A DNA stretch of 64,000 bases from Planctomicrobium piriforme (GCA_945869735.1 CAMBPQ010000001.1:62001-126000), one strand, 5' to 3'. Numbered from the stretch's first letter, positions 36,883 through 45,353 are shown. Made by a program: numbers and translations. The notes: generated from the letters alone by a model not told the origin.

Positions 36883-37101
36883 CGACTCTGGTGGCTGGTC
36901 CGCGCGAACTCTTGCGCGGCCGGCAAACAGGGAACTCCGGTGCAATTCCGGGACGGCCCCGCCGCTGTGACCAAGCGATGAGGCCGGCTGTTTCAGGCCA
37001 TTGCCGGCGACGTTCCCGGGTTCTTCCCCGGAGCGGCCCGGTGAGAAGGCATGCAGCCGGCTGAGTTTGGAAGTCAGAAGACCTACCAGGTGTCATGAGT
37101 C
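36883..37101 (+). promoter_or_regulatory. Cobalamin (B12) riboswitch
   Basis: Conserved aptamer elements occur in order: AACAGGGAACTCCGGTGCAA, then TTCCGGGACGGCCCCGCCGC, TGTGA, and the B12-box-like GGAAGTCAGAAGACCTACC. The closing P1 stem can form between GACTC near 36884 and GAGTC near 37097. A hairpin CGGCCG-AGTGAT-CGGCCG (37132-37149) follows and may belong to the expression platform. No terminator U run is seen, so translational control is more likely. The first gene downstream is a DUF1559 protein, not a recognised B12 gene. Boundaries are approximate. Confidence 0.93.
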
Positions 37102-37260
37102 TGCCGGACCGCGAGGGCGGAAGGGTGGACACGGCCGAGTGATCGGCCGGTGGTCAGATACTCAGGATCCGCTGCTGCAAGCTCTCGGTCTTCCGTGGTG
37201 GTGCGTGTGCTGAGGCACGCGCCGTCGGCGGGGATCGTGCGCTTGCGGGCCTTCCCGCGC

Positions 37261-38112
37261 ATGAAGAAGCCGCGCTGTAGCCTTCGTATCCACCGCTCGG
37301 ACTGCGGGTCGAGTTTTCATCGTCGTGGTTTCAACCTCGTGGAGTTGCTCGTTGTCGTGGGGGTCATCGCGGGCCTCATCGCGATCCTGCTGCCGGCCGT
37401 GCAGGCGGCTCGCGAATCCGCCCGGCGGGTGTCGTGCCTCAACAACCTGCGGCACATCGGTTGCGGTCTGCACGGCCATCTCCTCGCGCGGCGGACATTC
37501 CCCATGGGCTGCACCGAGTGGCGGGCTCCGGGCAAGTCGGGCACCGAGCGGTGCCTGGCGTGGAACGCCCGGATTCTTCCCTGGCTCGAGCAGGAAGCGG
37601 TCGCCGACACGATCGATTTCTCCAAGGCGTTTGATCATCCCGTCAACGCCGCTGCGGCGGCCGTGCCCCTGGCGATTTTCCAGTGTGCGTCGGCAGACCG
37701 ACCCCAAAGCCTCGTCGGCAGCATGGGCCGCAGCGACTACGGCGGCGTGACCGGAGAGCGGATCGTCTCCCCCAACAACCCCGAGAAGGGTGTGCTGATC
37801 CATGACCGCGGAATCGCGCCACGGGAGGTGGCCGACGGCCTGTCCCGCACGATTCTCGTCGGCGAATGCGCGGCGGGTAGTTGGTCGGATGGCCAGTGGA
37901 TCAACGGGAGAAACCTGTTCGATCAGGCGTATGCCGTCAACTGGCCCACCTGGGAGGACGAACTCCGCAGCCGCCACCCCGGCGGTGCCCATGCGCTCTT
38001 CGGCGATGGCGCCGTCCGACTCATCGCCGACTCGACCGATCCCCGCATCCTCGCTGCCGCCTTCACGAGAGCCGGCGGCGAGTCACTTCCTACGGCAGGA
38101 ACCTTCCCATGA
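37261..38112 (+). CDS. DUF1559 pseudopilin-like protein under B12 riboswitch
   Basis: 283 aa. A short basic leader ends at a type IV prepilin-like cleavage/methylation site, [20 protein letters not shown], followed by [11 protein letters not shown]-like helix sequence. The DUF1559 body follows, with the conserved C-terminal H-x9-DG element ([17 protein letters not shown]). DUF1559 proteins are greatly expanded in planctomycetes and mostly uncharacterised. ATG at 37261 gives a leader of about 23 residues, like the second DUF1559 gene here; the GTG at 37150 abuts a hairpin and is less likely. Its stop overlaps the next start (ATGA). Confidence 0.9.
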   Translation: MKKPRCSLRIHRSDCGSSFHRRGFNLVELLVVVGVIAGLIAILLPAVQAARESARRVSCLNNLRHIGCGLHGHLLARRTFPMGCTEWRAPGKSGTERCLAWNARILPWLEQEAVADTIDFSKAFDHPVNAAAAAVPLAIFQCASADRPQSLVGSMGRSDYGGVTGERIVSPNNPEKGVLIHDRGIAPREVADGLSRTILVGECAAGSWSDGQWINGRNLFDQAYAVNWPTWEDELRSRHPGGAHALFGDGAVRLIADSTDPRILAAAFTRAGGESLPTAGTFP

Positions 38113-38945
38113 TCAGTCGCCATCCCGCTGTGTTCTTCGCCTTCGTGGCGGTCGTGTGTCTGTCGTCGCCTGGAGTTCAGGCCACGGTCGTCGATTTTCA
38201 GGATCTCACGGTACCCGCCGCCGGGTATTTCGACGGCGACCCCGGCACTCTCACGCCGGGGCAGTCGGTGACCACGCCGTGGACTTCCGACGGCGTCGCC
38301 TTCTCCAACATCTATGGCATCGATGCCGACTACGGGTTTCCCTACTGGTATGGATTCGCATACTCGAACCAGGCGACCGTCATGAGTGGCACGGCGAAGG
38401 GTGACTTCGCGGACCAATATCTCTCGCTCCCGGGTGGCGGCTTCGCGTCGAGCACCTATGCCGTCGCCTACGACGACGGGGCGACCGTCACGCTACCCGC
38501 GCCAGCGACCGTGTCGGGATTTCGGATCGCCAACACGGCCTACACGGGACTCACGCTGCTCAACGGCGACCCCTACGGCTTCTCCCTGCCACTGCCGGAG
38601 GGCGGCTGGTTTGCCACGACCGCCATCGGCAAACTCGGTGGCACGACCACGGGCTCGGCGACCTTCTACCTTGCCGACCTCCGCACCGGCACGGTTCCCG
38701 GGGTTCTGACCACATGGGCCTGGTTCGACCTTGTCCCGCTGGGCACGGTCGATCGGATCGAGTTCGCGTTCGACGGCTCCGATAAGGGCGTGTACGGCCT
38801 CAATACCCCCGCCTATTTTGCGATGGACAGCCTGACGTTCTCCGCTGTGCCCGAGCCGGCGACGGCCGTCGCTTGCGGATTGGCGGCGATCGCGTTGGTC
38901 GCCAACCGCGCGCATCGTGTTCGGAGCCGTCTGCGCGATGCGTGA
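38109..38945 (+). CDS. DUF4465-like PEP-CTERM surface protein
   Basis: 278 aa. A signal peptide (to GVQATVVDF) leads to a beta-rich domain with DUF4465-like features: [33 protein letters not shown] and [10 protein letters not shown]. The C-terminus has the PEP-CTERM sorting signal: VPEPAT, a hydrophobic helix and an arginine-rich end ([12 protein letters not shown]), implying exosortase processing. It is coupled to the DUF1559 gene by ATGA under the B12 riboswitch. I recall DUF4465-type proteins beside B12 uptake genes in Bacteroidetes, which would make B12 binding plausible; this is not shown by the sequence. No exosortase is in the window. Confidence 0.85.
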   Translation: MISRHPAVFFAFVAVVCLSSPGVQATVVDFQDLTVPAAGYFDGDPGTLTPGQSVTTPWTSDGVAFSNIYGIDADYGFPYWYGFAYSNQATVMSGTAKGDFADQYLSLPGGGFASSTYAVAYDDGATVTLPAPATVSGFRIANTAYTGLTLLNGDPYGFSLPLPEGGWFATTAIGKLGGTTTGSATFYLADLRTGTVPGVLTTWAWFDLVPLGTVDRIEFAFDGSDKGVYGLNTPAYFAMDSLTFSAVPEPATAVACGLAAIALVANRAHRVRSRLRDA

Positions 38946-39765
38946 ACGCCATGAACACCCGACGGAGCGGAACCGGGCGATCGAGCACAACCGTCGCGCC
39001 TGGGATCGGCTCGCGAAGGACGGGGCGGCACTCACGCGGCCGGCTACCGACGCGGCCTTCGGCGATCCCCGGAACTGGGTCGGCGGTGGCGGCACGGCGA
39101 TGCGGCCCTGGCTTCCCGAGCGACTCGACGGGCTTGAGGTGCTCTGCCTCGCCGCCGGCGGTGGCAAGCATGGACCGCTCTATGCGGCCGCGGGGGCCAG
39201 CGTCACCGTCGTCGACATCTCGCCCGCGATGCTCGCGCTCGATCGGGCGGTGTCCCGCGAGCGGCGCATCGATCTGGCCATCGCCGAAGGCTCGATGGAC
39301 GACCTCTCGATGTTCGTGACCGGTCGGTTCGACCTCGTGATCCACCCGGTGAGCACCTGCTACCTCCCCGATGTCGCGGCCGTGTTCCGGGAGGTGGCCC
39401 GGGTGACTCGAGCGGGCGGGCTCTATGTGAGCCAGCACAAATCCCCGGTGAGTCTGCAGGCAACGCTCCAGCCGAACGCCGACGGCCGCTACGAACTCGA
39501 ACATCCGCAGCAAGGCGAGACGCCGCTGCCGGCGGCGGCCCCGTCGCGGCTGCGGGAGCCCGGCACGCAGGAGTTCATTCACTCGTTTTCGGCGTTGTGC
39601 GGCGGGATCTGCGCCGCGGGCTTCGTGATCGAAGACGTCGGCGAACCCGACCATGCGCAGCCGGGAGAGGGACTGGGAACGTTTGCCCATCGGGCGGCAT
39701 TTCTGCCCCCGTACATCCGCGTCCTGGCCCGAAAAAGGGGGACGGGAGCGATTTTTCTTCGATGA
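38938..39765 (+). CDS. Class I SAM-dependent methyltransferase
   Basis: 275 aa, soluble. Motif I LEVLCLAAGGGKHGPLYAAAG and the acidic VTVVDISPAML bind S-adenosylmethionine; FDLVIHPVSTCYLPD and EVARVTRAGGLYVSQHK match later methyltransferase motifs. The substrate is unknown. ATG at 38938 overlaps the PEP-CTERM gene by eight bases, so it may belong to the riboswitch operon. Its last residues (RKRGTGAIFLR) are encoded by the left arm of a perfect inverted repeat, so the native C-terminus may have been altered by the element. Confidence 0.85.
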   Translation: MRERHEHPTERNRAIEHNRRAWDRLAKDGAALTRPATDAAFGDPRNWVGGGGTAMRPWLPERLDGLEVLCLAAGGGKHGPLYAAAGASVTVVDISPAMLALDRAVSRERRIDLAIAEGSMDDLSMFVTGRFDLVIHPVSTCYLPDVAAVFREVARVTRAGGLYVSQHKSPVSLQATLQPNADGRYELEHPQQGETPLPAAAPSRLREPGTQEFIHSFSALCGGICAAGFVIEDVGEPDHAQPGEGLGTFAHRAAFLPPYIRVLARKRGTGAIFLR

Positions 39766-39819
39766 GTGCAATAATGAGCGGCGTGGTGTCGTGAAAAATC
39801 GCTCCCGTCCCCCTTTTCA
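39731..39819. repeat. Perfect 27-bp inverted repeat element
   Basis: Arms at 39731-39757 and 39793-39819 are exact reverse complements (core GGGGGACGGGAGCGATTTTT) around a 35-base spacer. The left arm forms the end of the methyltransferase ORF and the right arm ends three bases before the next start codon. As RNA it would make a very stable hairpin, so it may also end or attenuate the riboswitch transcript. It resembles REP-like or miniature palindromic elements; I recall this motif in other planctomycetes. Confidence 0.9.
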
Positions 39820-39821
39820 CC

Positions 39822-40109
39822 ATGATCTACCTCACGATCCTACTCACCACGAAAGACACGGCCGACGTGCCGAAGATTCGCGATCTGCTCGTGCAGGCCA
39901 TGCACAAGAGTCGTGCCGAGCCCGGCTGCTTGCGGTTCGACGTCTATCACTCCACGGCCGAGCCCCGCCGATTTACGCTCGTCGAGCATTGGGCCTCGCA
40001 GGAGGCCGTCGAGGCCCACCGGCTTGCCGAGGCCTACACCACGATCTACAAGCCCCAGGTCATGCCGCTGGTCGACCGCGAGGGTCATCCCGCGGAGTTC
40101 CTCCAATGA
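39822..40109 (+). CDS. Antibiotic biosynthesis monooxygenase (ABM/YgiN-like) domain protein
   Basis: 95 aa dimeric ferredoxin-like fold of the putative quinol monooxygenase group. It shows KSRAEPGCLRFDVYHS, RRFTLVEHWASQEAVEAH and a C-terminal strand. Such proteins oxidise quinols or protect against them, and some bind haem. The start follows directly after the perfect inverted repeat. Confidence 0.85.
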   Translation: MIYLTILLTTKDTADVPKIRDLLVQAMHKSRAEPGCLRFDVYHSTAEPRRFTLVEHWASQEAVEAHRLAEAYTTIYKPQVMPLVDREGHPAEFLQ

Positions 40110-40158
40110 TCGGACGACGGCGGCCGTCCTTGTGGCCGCTGCCTTACGTGCCTCGCCC

Positions 40159-40755
40159 ATGATCCTGATCATCGACAACTACGACTCGTTCACCTGGAAC
40201 CTCGTGCAGCGGTTCGGGGAGATCGCGCCGGGCATCCCGGTCGAGGTGCATCGCAACGACCAGGTCACGGGCGATGAGATCGCCGTGAAGGGCCCGAGTC
40301 ACCTCGTGATCTCGCCGGGTCCCTGCACGCCGGATGAGGCGGGCATCTCCTGTGATGTCGTGCGGCGGTTCGCCGGACGGATGCCAATCCTCGGGGTCTG
40401 CCTCGGCCACCAGTCGATCGGCCAGGTCTTCGGGGGCGTGATCGTGCGGGCGAAACAACTCATGCATGGCAAGGTCGATCGGATCGAGCACACGGGCAAG
40501 GGACTCTTTACGGGCCTCCCCTCGCCGATCGAGGCCACGCGCTACCACAGCCTCGTGATCGACCCGCCCACGCTGCCCAAGGATTTCGAGGTCGATGCCT
40601 GGGCCGCGGCGCCCGACGGCTCCCGCGAGATCATGGCGATCCGCCACAAGACGCTACCCGTGTTTGGCGTGCAGTTTCATCCCGAGAGTTTTCTCACCCC
40701 CACCGGCTACGACCTGCTGCGGACGTTTCTGCGCAGCGGTTCCCCGGCGGTGTGA
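40159..40755 (+). CDS. pabA: Anthranilate/aminodeoxychorismate synthase glutamine amidotransferase
   Basis: 198 aa class I glutamine amidotransferase (component II). It opens MILIIDNYDSFTWNLVQ, contains ISPGPCTPDEAG, the nucleophile elbow GVCLGHQSIGQ, and FGVQFHPESF with the catalytic His and Glu. TrpG and PabA cannot be separated by sequence here, and many bacteria use one protein for both; no trp or pab partner is adjacent. The start at 40159 matches the family. Confidence 0.88.
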   Translation: MILIIDNYDSFTWNLVQRFGEIAPGIPVEVHRNDQVTGDEIAVKGPSHLVISPGPCTPDEAGISCDVVRRFAGRMPILGVCLGHQSIGQVFGGVIVRAKQLMHGKVDRIEHTGKGLFTGLPSPIEATRYHSLVIDPPTLPKDFEVDAWAAAPDGSREIMAIRHKTLPVFGVQFHPESFLTPTGYDLLRTFLRSGSPAV

Positions 40756-40764
40756 CGGGGCGAC

Positions 40765-42039
40765 ATGCTCGATCTCGACAAAGCGATCGAACTGGTGGAA
40801 CAGACCGCGGTGCCGTTGCCACCGCGGCGGCAACGGCTGCTCGACGCGGTCGGCCACAGGCTCGCGGCGGCGGTCGTGTCCGACGTCGATTCGCCCCCCT
40901 GGGACCGGGCCATGATGGACGGCTTCGCGGTCCGGTCGAGCGACCTCGCTGGGCGGTCCGGCGGTCCAGTGGAACTGGACGTGATCGTCGATCTCGCCGC
41001 AGGTGACGTCACCACGCTAGGGATCGGCTGCGGTGCGTGCGCGCGGATCATGACTGGCGCCCCGGTTCCGTCGGGCGCCGATGCCGTCATCCCGGTGGAG
41101 TCGGCGATCGACGGCACCGCCACCGCGCATGCCGGGGGCCGCGTCCGCCTGCATGAGCCGCGATTCCGTCCGGGGCAGCATGTGGCCCGTCGTGCCGCCG
41201 CCTTTCGCGTGGGGCAGGAGATCCTGCCCGCCGGCGTGCTTCTCACGGCGGCGGGTGTCGGCGCGGCGGCTGAAGCGGGGGCCACGCATGTGCTCGCCAC
41301 CGCGCGGCCGCGGGTCGCGATCCTCTCGACGGGCAGCGAGCTGGTGTCGCCCGACGTCGTGCCTGCGCACGGCCAAACCCGCAACTCCAACGGCCCGATG
41401 CTCACGGCCGCCGTCGCGTCGCTGGCCGCCGAGCCGATCCCGCTGGGCATCGCCGCCGACAGTCCTGAGGCGATCCGTGCGGCGGTCGCGCAGGGGCTCG
41501 CCGCCGATATCCTGATCCTCTCCGGAGGCGTCTCTGCGGGCGACCTCGATCTCGTTCCCGCGATTTTCGCGGCCTGCGGCGTCGAGCAGGTGTTTCACAA
41601 AGTCAGGCTCAAGCCCGGAAAGCCCGTGTGGTTCGGCCGTCTCGACCGAGGGCCCGGGCAAGCGGGCACGCTCGTCTTCGGGCTCCCGGGAAATCCCGCC
41701 AGCAGCCTCGTGTGCTTCGAGCTCTTCGTGCGCCCCGCGGTGGCGATCCTCGCGGGCCGGCCGCGGGACGCATGGCACCTGCCGCGGTACCGCGGCGTGC
41801 TGACCGTGCCGGCAAAGGCCGCGGCCGATCGACCCGTCTACCTGCCGTGCCGGATCGTGCGGTCCGGCGGTCGGCTCGACGTGACGCCCCTGCCGTGGAC
41901 GGGCTCGTCCGATCTTGTTGGCCTCGCCACGGCCGACGGCCTGCTCGTGCTGCCGGCCGGCGGCACGGCCGACGCGGGCTGCGGCGTCGACGTGCTGCTC
42001 CTGGAGGGGGCCGGCCGCACCACGCCCTCCATGCCATGA
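40765..42039 (+). CDS. moeA: Molybdopterin molybdenumtransferase MoeA
   Basis: 424 aa, inserts molybdate into adenylylated molybdopterin. Conserved parts are DVDSPPWDRAMMDGFAVRSSD, RIMTGAPVPSGADAVIPVE, IGIL-like RVAILSTGSELV, ILSGGVSAGDLDLV (substrate loop) and LPGNPASSLVCFELFVRP. The C-terminal domain is complete. It starts nine bases after pabA and its stop overlaps the sulfotransferase start. Confidence 0.95.
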   Translation: MLDLDKAIELVEQTAVPLPPRRQRLLDAVGHRLAAAVVSDVDSPPWDRAMMDGFAVRSSDLAGRSGGPVELDVIVDLAAGDVTTLGIGCGACARIMTGAPVPSGADAVIPVESAIDGTATAHAGGRVRLHEPRFRPGQHVARRAAAFRVGQEILPAGVLLTAAGVGAAAEAGATHVLATARPRVAILSTGSELVSPDVVPAHGQTRNSNGPMLTAAVASLAAEPIPLGIAADSPEAIRAAVAQGLAADILILSGGVSAGDLDLVPAIFAACGVEQVFHKVRLKPGKPVWFGRLDRGPGQAGTLVFGLPGNPASSLVCFELFVRPAVAILAGRPRDAWHLPRYRGVLTVPAKAAADRPVYLPCRIVRSGGRLDVTPLPWTGSSDLVGLATADGLLVLPAGGTADAGCGVDVLLLEGAGRTTPSMP

Positions 42040-42758
42040 CGCCGCCACCCTCCGGCACGATCGTCGCCTCGTTCCCCAAGGCGGGAAGCACGTGGGTGAG
42101 GTTCATCATCGGTAACCTCTTCAACGCACTGCATGCCGAGGTGGAAGCGGTCGACTTCCATAACGTCCACGGGATTGTTCCGGAGATCGGTCGCTCCGAC
42201 GACCGGCGGCTGTTTCTCGGCATGCCGGCGGTCTGGAAGACTCACGACGAGTGGCGGAAGGGATTCGACCGCGTCATCCTCGTGGTGCGGAACCCCTGGG
42301 ACACCCTTTTTTCCTATCATCAGTACATCAACGGTAAGTTGGAAAAGCCCACGACGCTCGAGAGCCTGATCACTAGCGACAAGCGTGGTGCCGCGGCGGT
42401 CGTGCACCACGCGGCGTCGTATCTCAGCCGCTGCCCCGAACTCCTCGTGCTGACCTACGAGGCGCTGCATGCCAGCCCGCGGGAGGAGGTGGCGCGACTG
42501 GCTAGCTTTCTGGGGCTCGAACCGACCGCAGACCAACTCCGCGCGGCGATCGATGCCTCGTCGTTCAATCGGATGCTCAGCAGTGAGGTCGAGAAGGGCC
42601 GCAAGTACGGCGGCAGTGGCTTCCGCTTCATGCGGCAGGGGGCCGTCGGTGCGGGCTTCGCCGCGATCTCGGCTGATCCCACGCTCGACCGCCACGTCCG
42701 CCGTGAGCTAGCCAAGTGCCCGCCCCTCCACGAACGCTACGGTGAGTTCCACACCTGA
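42036..42758 (+). CDS. Sulfotransferase domain protein
   Basis: 240 aa. The PAPS 5'-phosphosulfate loop IVASFPKAGSTWVRF lies at the N-terminus; the 3'-phosphate motif VILVVRNPWDTLFSYHQY and the C-terminal KYGGSGFRFMRQGAVG region fit cytosolic-type sulfotransferases (PF00685). It would transfer sulfate from PAPS to an unknown acceptor, perhaps a glycan. ATG at 42036 overlaps the moeA stop, so the two are coupled despite unrelated chemistry. The long track frame upstream is antisense-like reading of moeA in another frame. Confidence 0.9.
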   Translation: MTPPPSGTIVASFPKAGSTWVRFIIGNLFNALHAEVEAVDFHNVHGIVPEIGRSDDRRLFLGMPAVWKTHDEWRKGFDRVILVVRNPWDTLFSYHQYINGKLEKPTTLESLITSDKRGAAAVVHHAASYLSRCPELLVLTYEALHASPREEVARLASFLGLEPTADQLRAAIDASSFNRMLSSEVEKGRKYGGSGFRFMRQGAVGAGFAAISADPTLDRHVRRELAKCPPLHERYGEFHT

Positions 42759-42953
42759 CCGCGCTTCGGCACCCAGATGAGGCTCGCCGCGCCCTCACCT
42801 TTTCTGATCTGGAATGACACGAGGGGTCGGGGTTGCCCCTGCCGTGGAGCCGGGCTTTCAAGGCCCCCAGAGTAGCTTTTTACCTTCCAAAAGCCGAGAT
42901 AATCCAGTGGGCATTTCCCACTCGCCCACCTTTGGCGTAGCAGCGAAAGATCT

Positions 42954-43202
42954 ATGACCACGAAAACCACTGACCGTAAGGGCCGGCTCACGCTCGGGGA
43001 GCGGTTTGCCAATCGCACGGTGATCGTCGAAGAGATCGACGACACCGCGGTGCGAATCACGCTGGCACGGGTCGTGCCCGAGCGGGAGATGTGGCTCCAA
43101 GAGAATCGGGCGGCGGCAGCCGCCGTCAGTCGCGGCCTCGTTGAGGCCCGCGCCGGAAAGCTCTCATCCGTCGGACCCGACCTGGCGGCCGACGCGGCGT
43201 GA
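42954..43202 (+). CDS. Antitoxin-like small protein (AbrB-type N-terminus)
   Basis: 82 aa. The N-terminus MTTKTTDRKGRLTLGERFANRTVIVEEID looks like a swapped-hairpin/AbrB-type DNA-binding segment, and the C-terminus is a short alanine-rich helix. Position directly before a toxin-like sequence supports an antitoxin. The partner is decayed, so this may be an orphan. Upstream 42759-42953 contains no recognisable gene. Confidence 0.55.
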   Translation: MTTKTTDRKGRLTLGERFANRTVIVEEIDDTAVRITLARVVPEREMWLQENRAAAAAVSRGLVEARAGKLSSVGPDLAADAA

Positions 43203-43360
43203 AGGCCTTTTCAAGCAAGTGCACAAACGCGTGTCACTGCTCGCCGAAAACCCCCGGCACCCGGGCCTCCACACGCACGAGCACCATTCCCTCGTGCACC
43301 CCTTCAATTCGCAGGAGAAGGTCTTCGAGTCCTACGTCCAAAACAGGAGTCCGGGTGCGG
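43201..43360 (+). pseudogene. Decayed toxin fragment
   Basis: In the frame of the 43141 ORF, FKQVHKRVSLLAENPRHPGLHTHEHHSLVHPFNSQEKVFESYVQNRSPGA matches what I know of a family of small RelE-like or HigB-like toxin relatives. It lacks a start codon and the N-terminal strand. It breaks at the point where an IS91-type transposase sequence begins, so the C-terminal part was lost. Confidence 0.6.
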
Positions 43361-43571
43361 CTCCCGCGGCCATGACTTTCTGGTGGCCTTCTCATGCAAG
43401 GACCGTAGTGGCTGCCCCTCGGGCAACGGCCGCCGTATGGCCCAGACCGCTGCCCGCCTGGTGGATCATGTCATTCCACCGGTCCCCGTCCGACAGTCAG
43501 TGATCTCCGTACCGAAGCGACAGCGGTGGTTCCTCAGTGAGCGAGCCGAAGCCATCGCCGCTCTTGCGGTC
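43347..43571 (+). mobile_element. IS91-family transposase fragment
   Basis: The frame reads CGSRGHDFLVAFSCK then GRRMAQTAARLVDHVIPPVP, VRQSVISVPKRQRWFLSERA. This matches the N-terminal zinc-binding and early catalytic region of IS91-type transposases. The usual cysteine ladder is damaged (CPSGNG in place of CPSCNG). Only about 75 codons remain; no other IS91 parts or termini were recognised. The sequence after 43571 to mntR is unassigned. Confidence 0.7.
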
Positions 43572-43720
43572 TTGCGGGAGGCAGAAAAGCGTTCCCACGA
43601 CACCTCCCGCATCGTGTGGGCCAAGCAGCGACCAGCCGGCGGTGCAGCGAAGGGCTCTGGACTGCAACCCATCGACCACTCGTCACCGGTCAAACGCTTG
43701 CGGAAGTGCTGTTGACCGTC

Positions 43721-44158
43721 CTATCCCTCGGTGGCACGGTCGACCGCGAAGGCCTTCATTTTACGGAGGGTTTCGCTACTGACATGGTGCTCGAGGCCTT
43801 CGGCATCCAGGGCAGCCGTTTTCTCACTGACGCCCAAGGCCCGGAGGAATTCGAGCACAATCCTGTGCCGATCCCGTGAGTGCAGGGCCAGGCGAGATCC
43901 AGACGCGGTGAGGTGAACGGGACCATACGGATGGGCCTCGACAAAACCATCGCGCTTGAGCCTGGCGATGGCACGATTCACAGAGACATGGCTCACGGCG
44001 AATCGTTCCGCCAAATCCGTGACGCGGCAGAAGCCCGTTCGCTCGACAATCTCCGCGATCGCCTCGACATAGTCCTCAGCAAGCTCCGATGCGTGGTCGC
44101 GACGCGTCCGCAGGTGCTCGTTGTCGGCCTGGCGGCGAGAAGGCGAACGGGATGGCAT
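43721..44158 (-). CDS. mntR: Manganese-responsive regulator MntR (DtxR family)
   Basis: 145 aa. A winged helix (DYVEAIAEIVERTGFCRVTDLAERFAVSHVSVNRAIARLKRDGFV) is followed by the metal/dimerisation region with RDRHRIVLEFLRALGVSEKTAALDAEGLEHHVSSETL, the MntR metal-site segment. It represses manganese uptake genes, or otherwise acts, when Mn is bound. No mntH is in the window. The divergent neighbour is a DUF1559 gene with an operator-like palindrome between them, so that gene is a candidate target. Confidence 0.9.
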   Translation of the reverse strand: MPSRSPSRRQADNEHLRTRRDHASELAEDYVEAIAEIVERTGFCRVTDLAERFAVSHVSVNRAIARLKRDGFVEAHPYGPVHLTASGSRLALHSRDRHRIVLEFLRALGVSEKTAALDAEGLEHHVSSETLRKMKAFAVDRATEG

Positions 44159-44221
44159 GGCTTGTCGAATGCTGGAAAGGGTCGCGAACCCACCGCTCAG
44201 TTTATCGACAGCCTGTCTCGG

Positions 44222-44277
44222 TTGACAACGATGTATTCTAGGCTACGATCCCGTCAGGAGATGTAGCGTAAGCTACA
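44222..44277. promoter_or_regulatory. Divergent promoter region with MntR-like operator
   Basis: On the plus strand TTGACA (44222-44227) and TACGAT (44244-44249), spaced 16, form a good promoter for the DUF1559 gene. On the minus strand TTGTCA overlaps the same bases and may serve mntR. The palindrome TGTAGC-GTAA-GCTACA (44262-44277) lies just past the expected start site. Its AGC-N4-GCT geometry matches the MntR box as I recall it from E. coli. Confidence 0.55.
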
Positions 44278-44339
44278 AGTCTGTGGGCCGCAGGCGGCGA
44301 AGAACGCACGGTCTGGAGAAGATCCGAGAGGGACCACCG

Positions 44340-45353
44340 ATGTCGCGGCTTGAACAACGGCCAGGAATGGATGCATCACCATGCCTTCGCACGTCCCAAG
44401 GCTTCACGTTGGTGGAATTGCTCGTCGTGATCGCCATTATCGGCATGCTCATGTCGCTCCTGCTGCCGGCTGTGCAATCCGCTCGCGAGTCGAGCCGGCG
44501 GACAAGCTGCTTGACGAATCTCAAGCAGCTTGCGCTGGCGATCCACTCGCACGAGGCAACTCGGCGTGTGTTTCCAGCAGCCTACGTGGCTGATACGCGA
44601 AGCCCCCAGCGGGATCCTGTCACGCTGGATGGGCCAACTGGATTTGCCTGGGGAGCCATGCTTCTGCCGTACCTGGAGGAAGCGGCGGTTCACGGAAGGC
44701 TCAACTTCAAATTGCCGTGTGCGGATCCGCAAAACGCATCGGCGGCGATCACACCGCTGTCACTGTTTCTTTGTCCCTCAGCGACGGGAGCGTCGTCGCC
44801 ACTCGAGGTCAAGAACGCCTCGGGCACGGTGCTGGCGACCTTCGGCCGGGCAACCTACGTCGCCAACGCTGGACAGGAGGAGCCGTGGGGGCTTCCGTTG
44901 GAAGACTACAGCGGTATTGCGGACGGGCCTCTTTATCGGAACTCACGTACCCGCGCTTCCGATGTCACCGATGGCCTTTCCAAGACAGTTTTTCTCGGCG
45001 AGCACGTCGCGATTCTGGGAGGCAAAACCTGGGTCGGGGTCGTGCCTGGTGCGGAAGTTTGCCCCGCGGATACCAATCGATTCCCCAACTCCACCTGCGA
45101 TGCTGCCGCCACACTCGTGAATGTGCATAGCGGTCCCGCCTCAGGCGAGATCGATCCTGTGACCGGCTTCGCGCCGATTCATCCACCGAACAGTCCGCTG
45201 TGTCACGTCTGTCAGATGTTTGCGGAACACCCGGATGGAGCCAACGTCGCCCTCGGAGACGGGAGCGCCCGGTTCATTTCTGACACGATTGACCAGCAGA
45301 CATGGGCCGCGCTCTCGAGCCGGGCAAAGGGTGACATCGTGGGGGGATATTGA
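44340..45353 (+). CDS. DUF1559 pseudopilin-like protein beside mntR
   Basis: 337 aa. A leader of about 20 residues ends at the prepilin-type site SQGFTLVELLVVIAIIGMLM, followed by LLLPAVQSARESSRR. The DUF1559 body contains cysteine pairs (FLCPSA, CPADTNRFPNSTCD, CHVCQM) and the H-x9-DG element HPDGANVALGDGSARFI. ATG at 44340 has GAGGG eight bases upstream. It is predicted to be membrane-anchored and exposed outside the cytoplasm. Possible manganese control is inferred from the promoter. The next gene starts three bases after its stop. Confidence 0.88.
   Translation: MSRLEQRPGMDASPCLRTSQGFTLVELLVVIAIIGMLMSLLLPAVQSARESSRRTSCLTNLKQLALAIHSHEATRRVFPAAYVADTRSPQRDPVTLDGPTGFAWGAMLLPYLEEAAVHGRLNFKLPCADPQNASAAITPLSLFLCPSATGASSPLEVKNASGTVLATFGRATYVANAGQEEPWGLPLEDYSGIADGPLYRNSRTRASDVTDGLSKTVFLGEHVAILGGKTWVGVVPGAEVCPADTNRFPNSTCDAAATLVNVHSGPASGEIDPVTGFAPIHPPNSPLCHVCQMFAEHPDGANVALGDGSARFISDTIDQQTWAALSSRAKGDIVGGY

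Noticed and set aside
37150-37260. GTG start giving a 37-residue longer DUF1559 protein
   Set aside because: The start would abut a hairpin and the extension is unlike prepilin leaders; ATG 37261 gives a normal leader.
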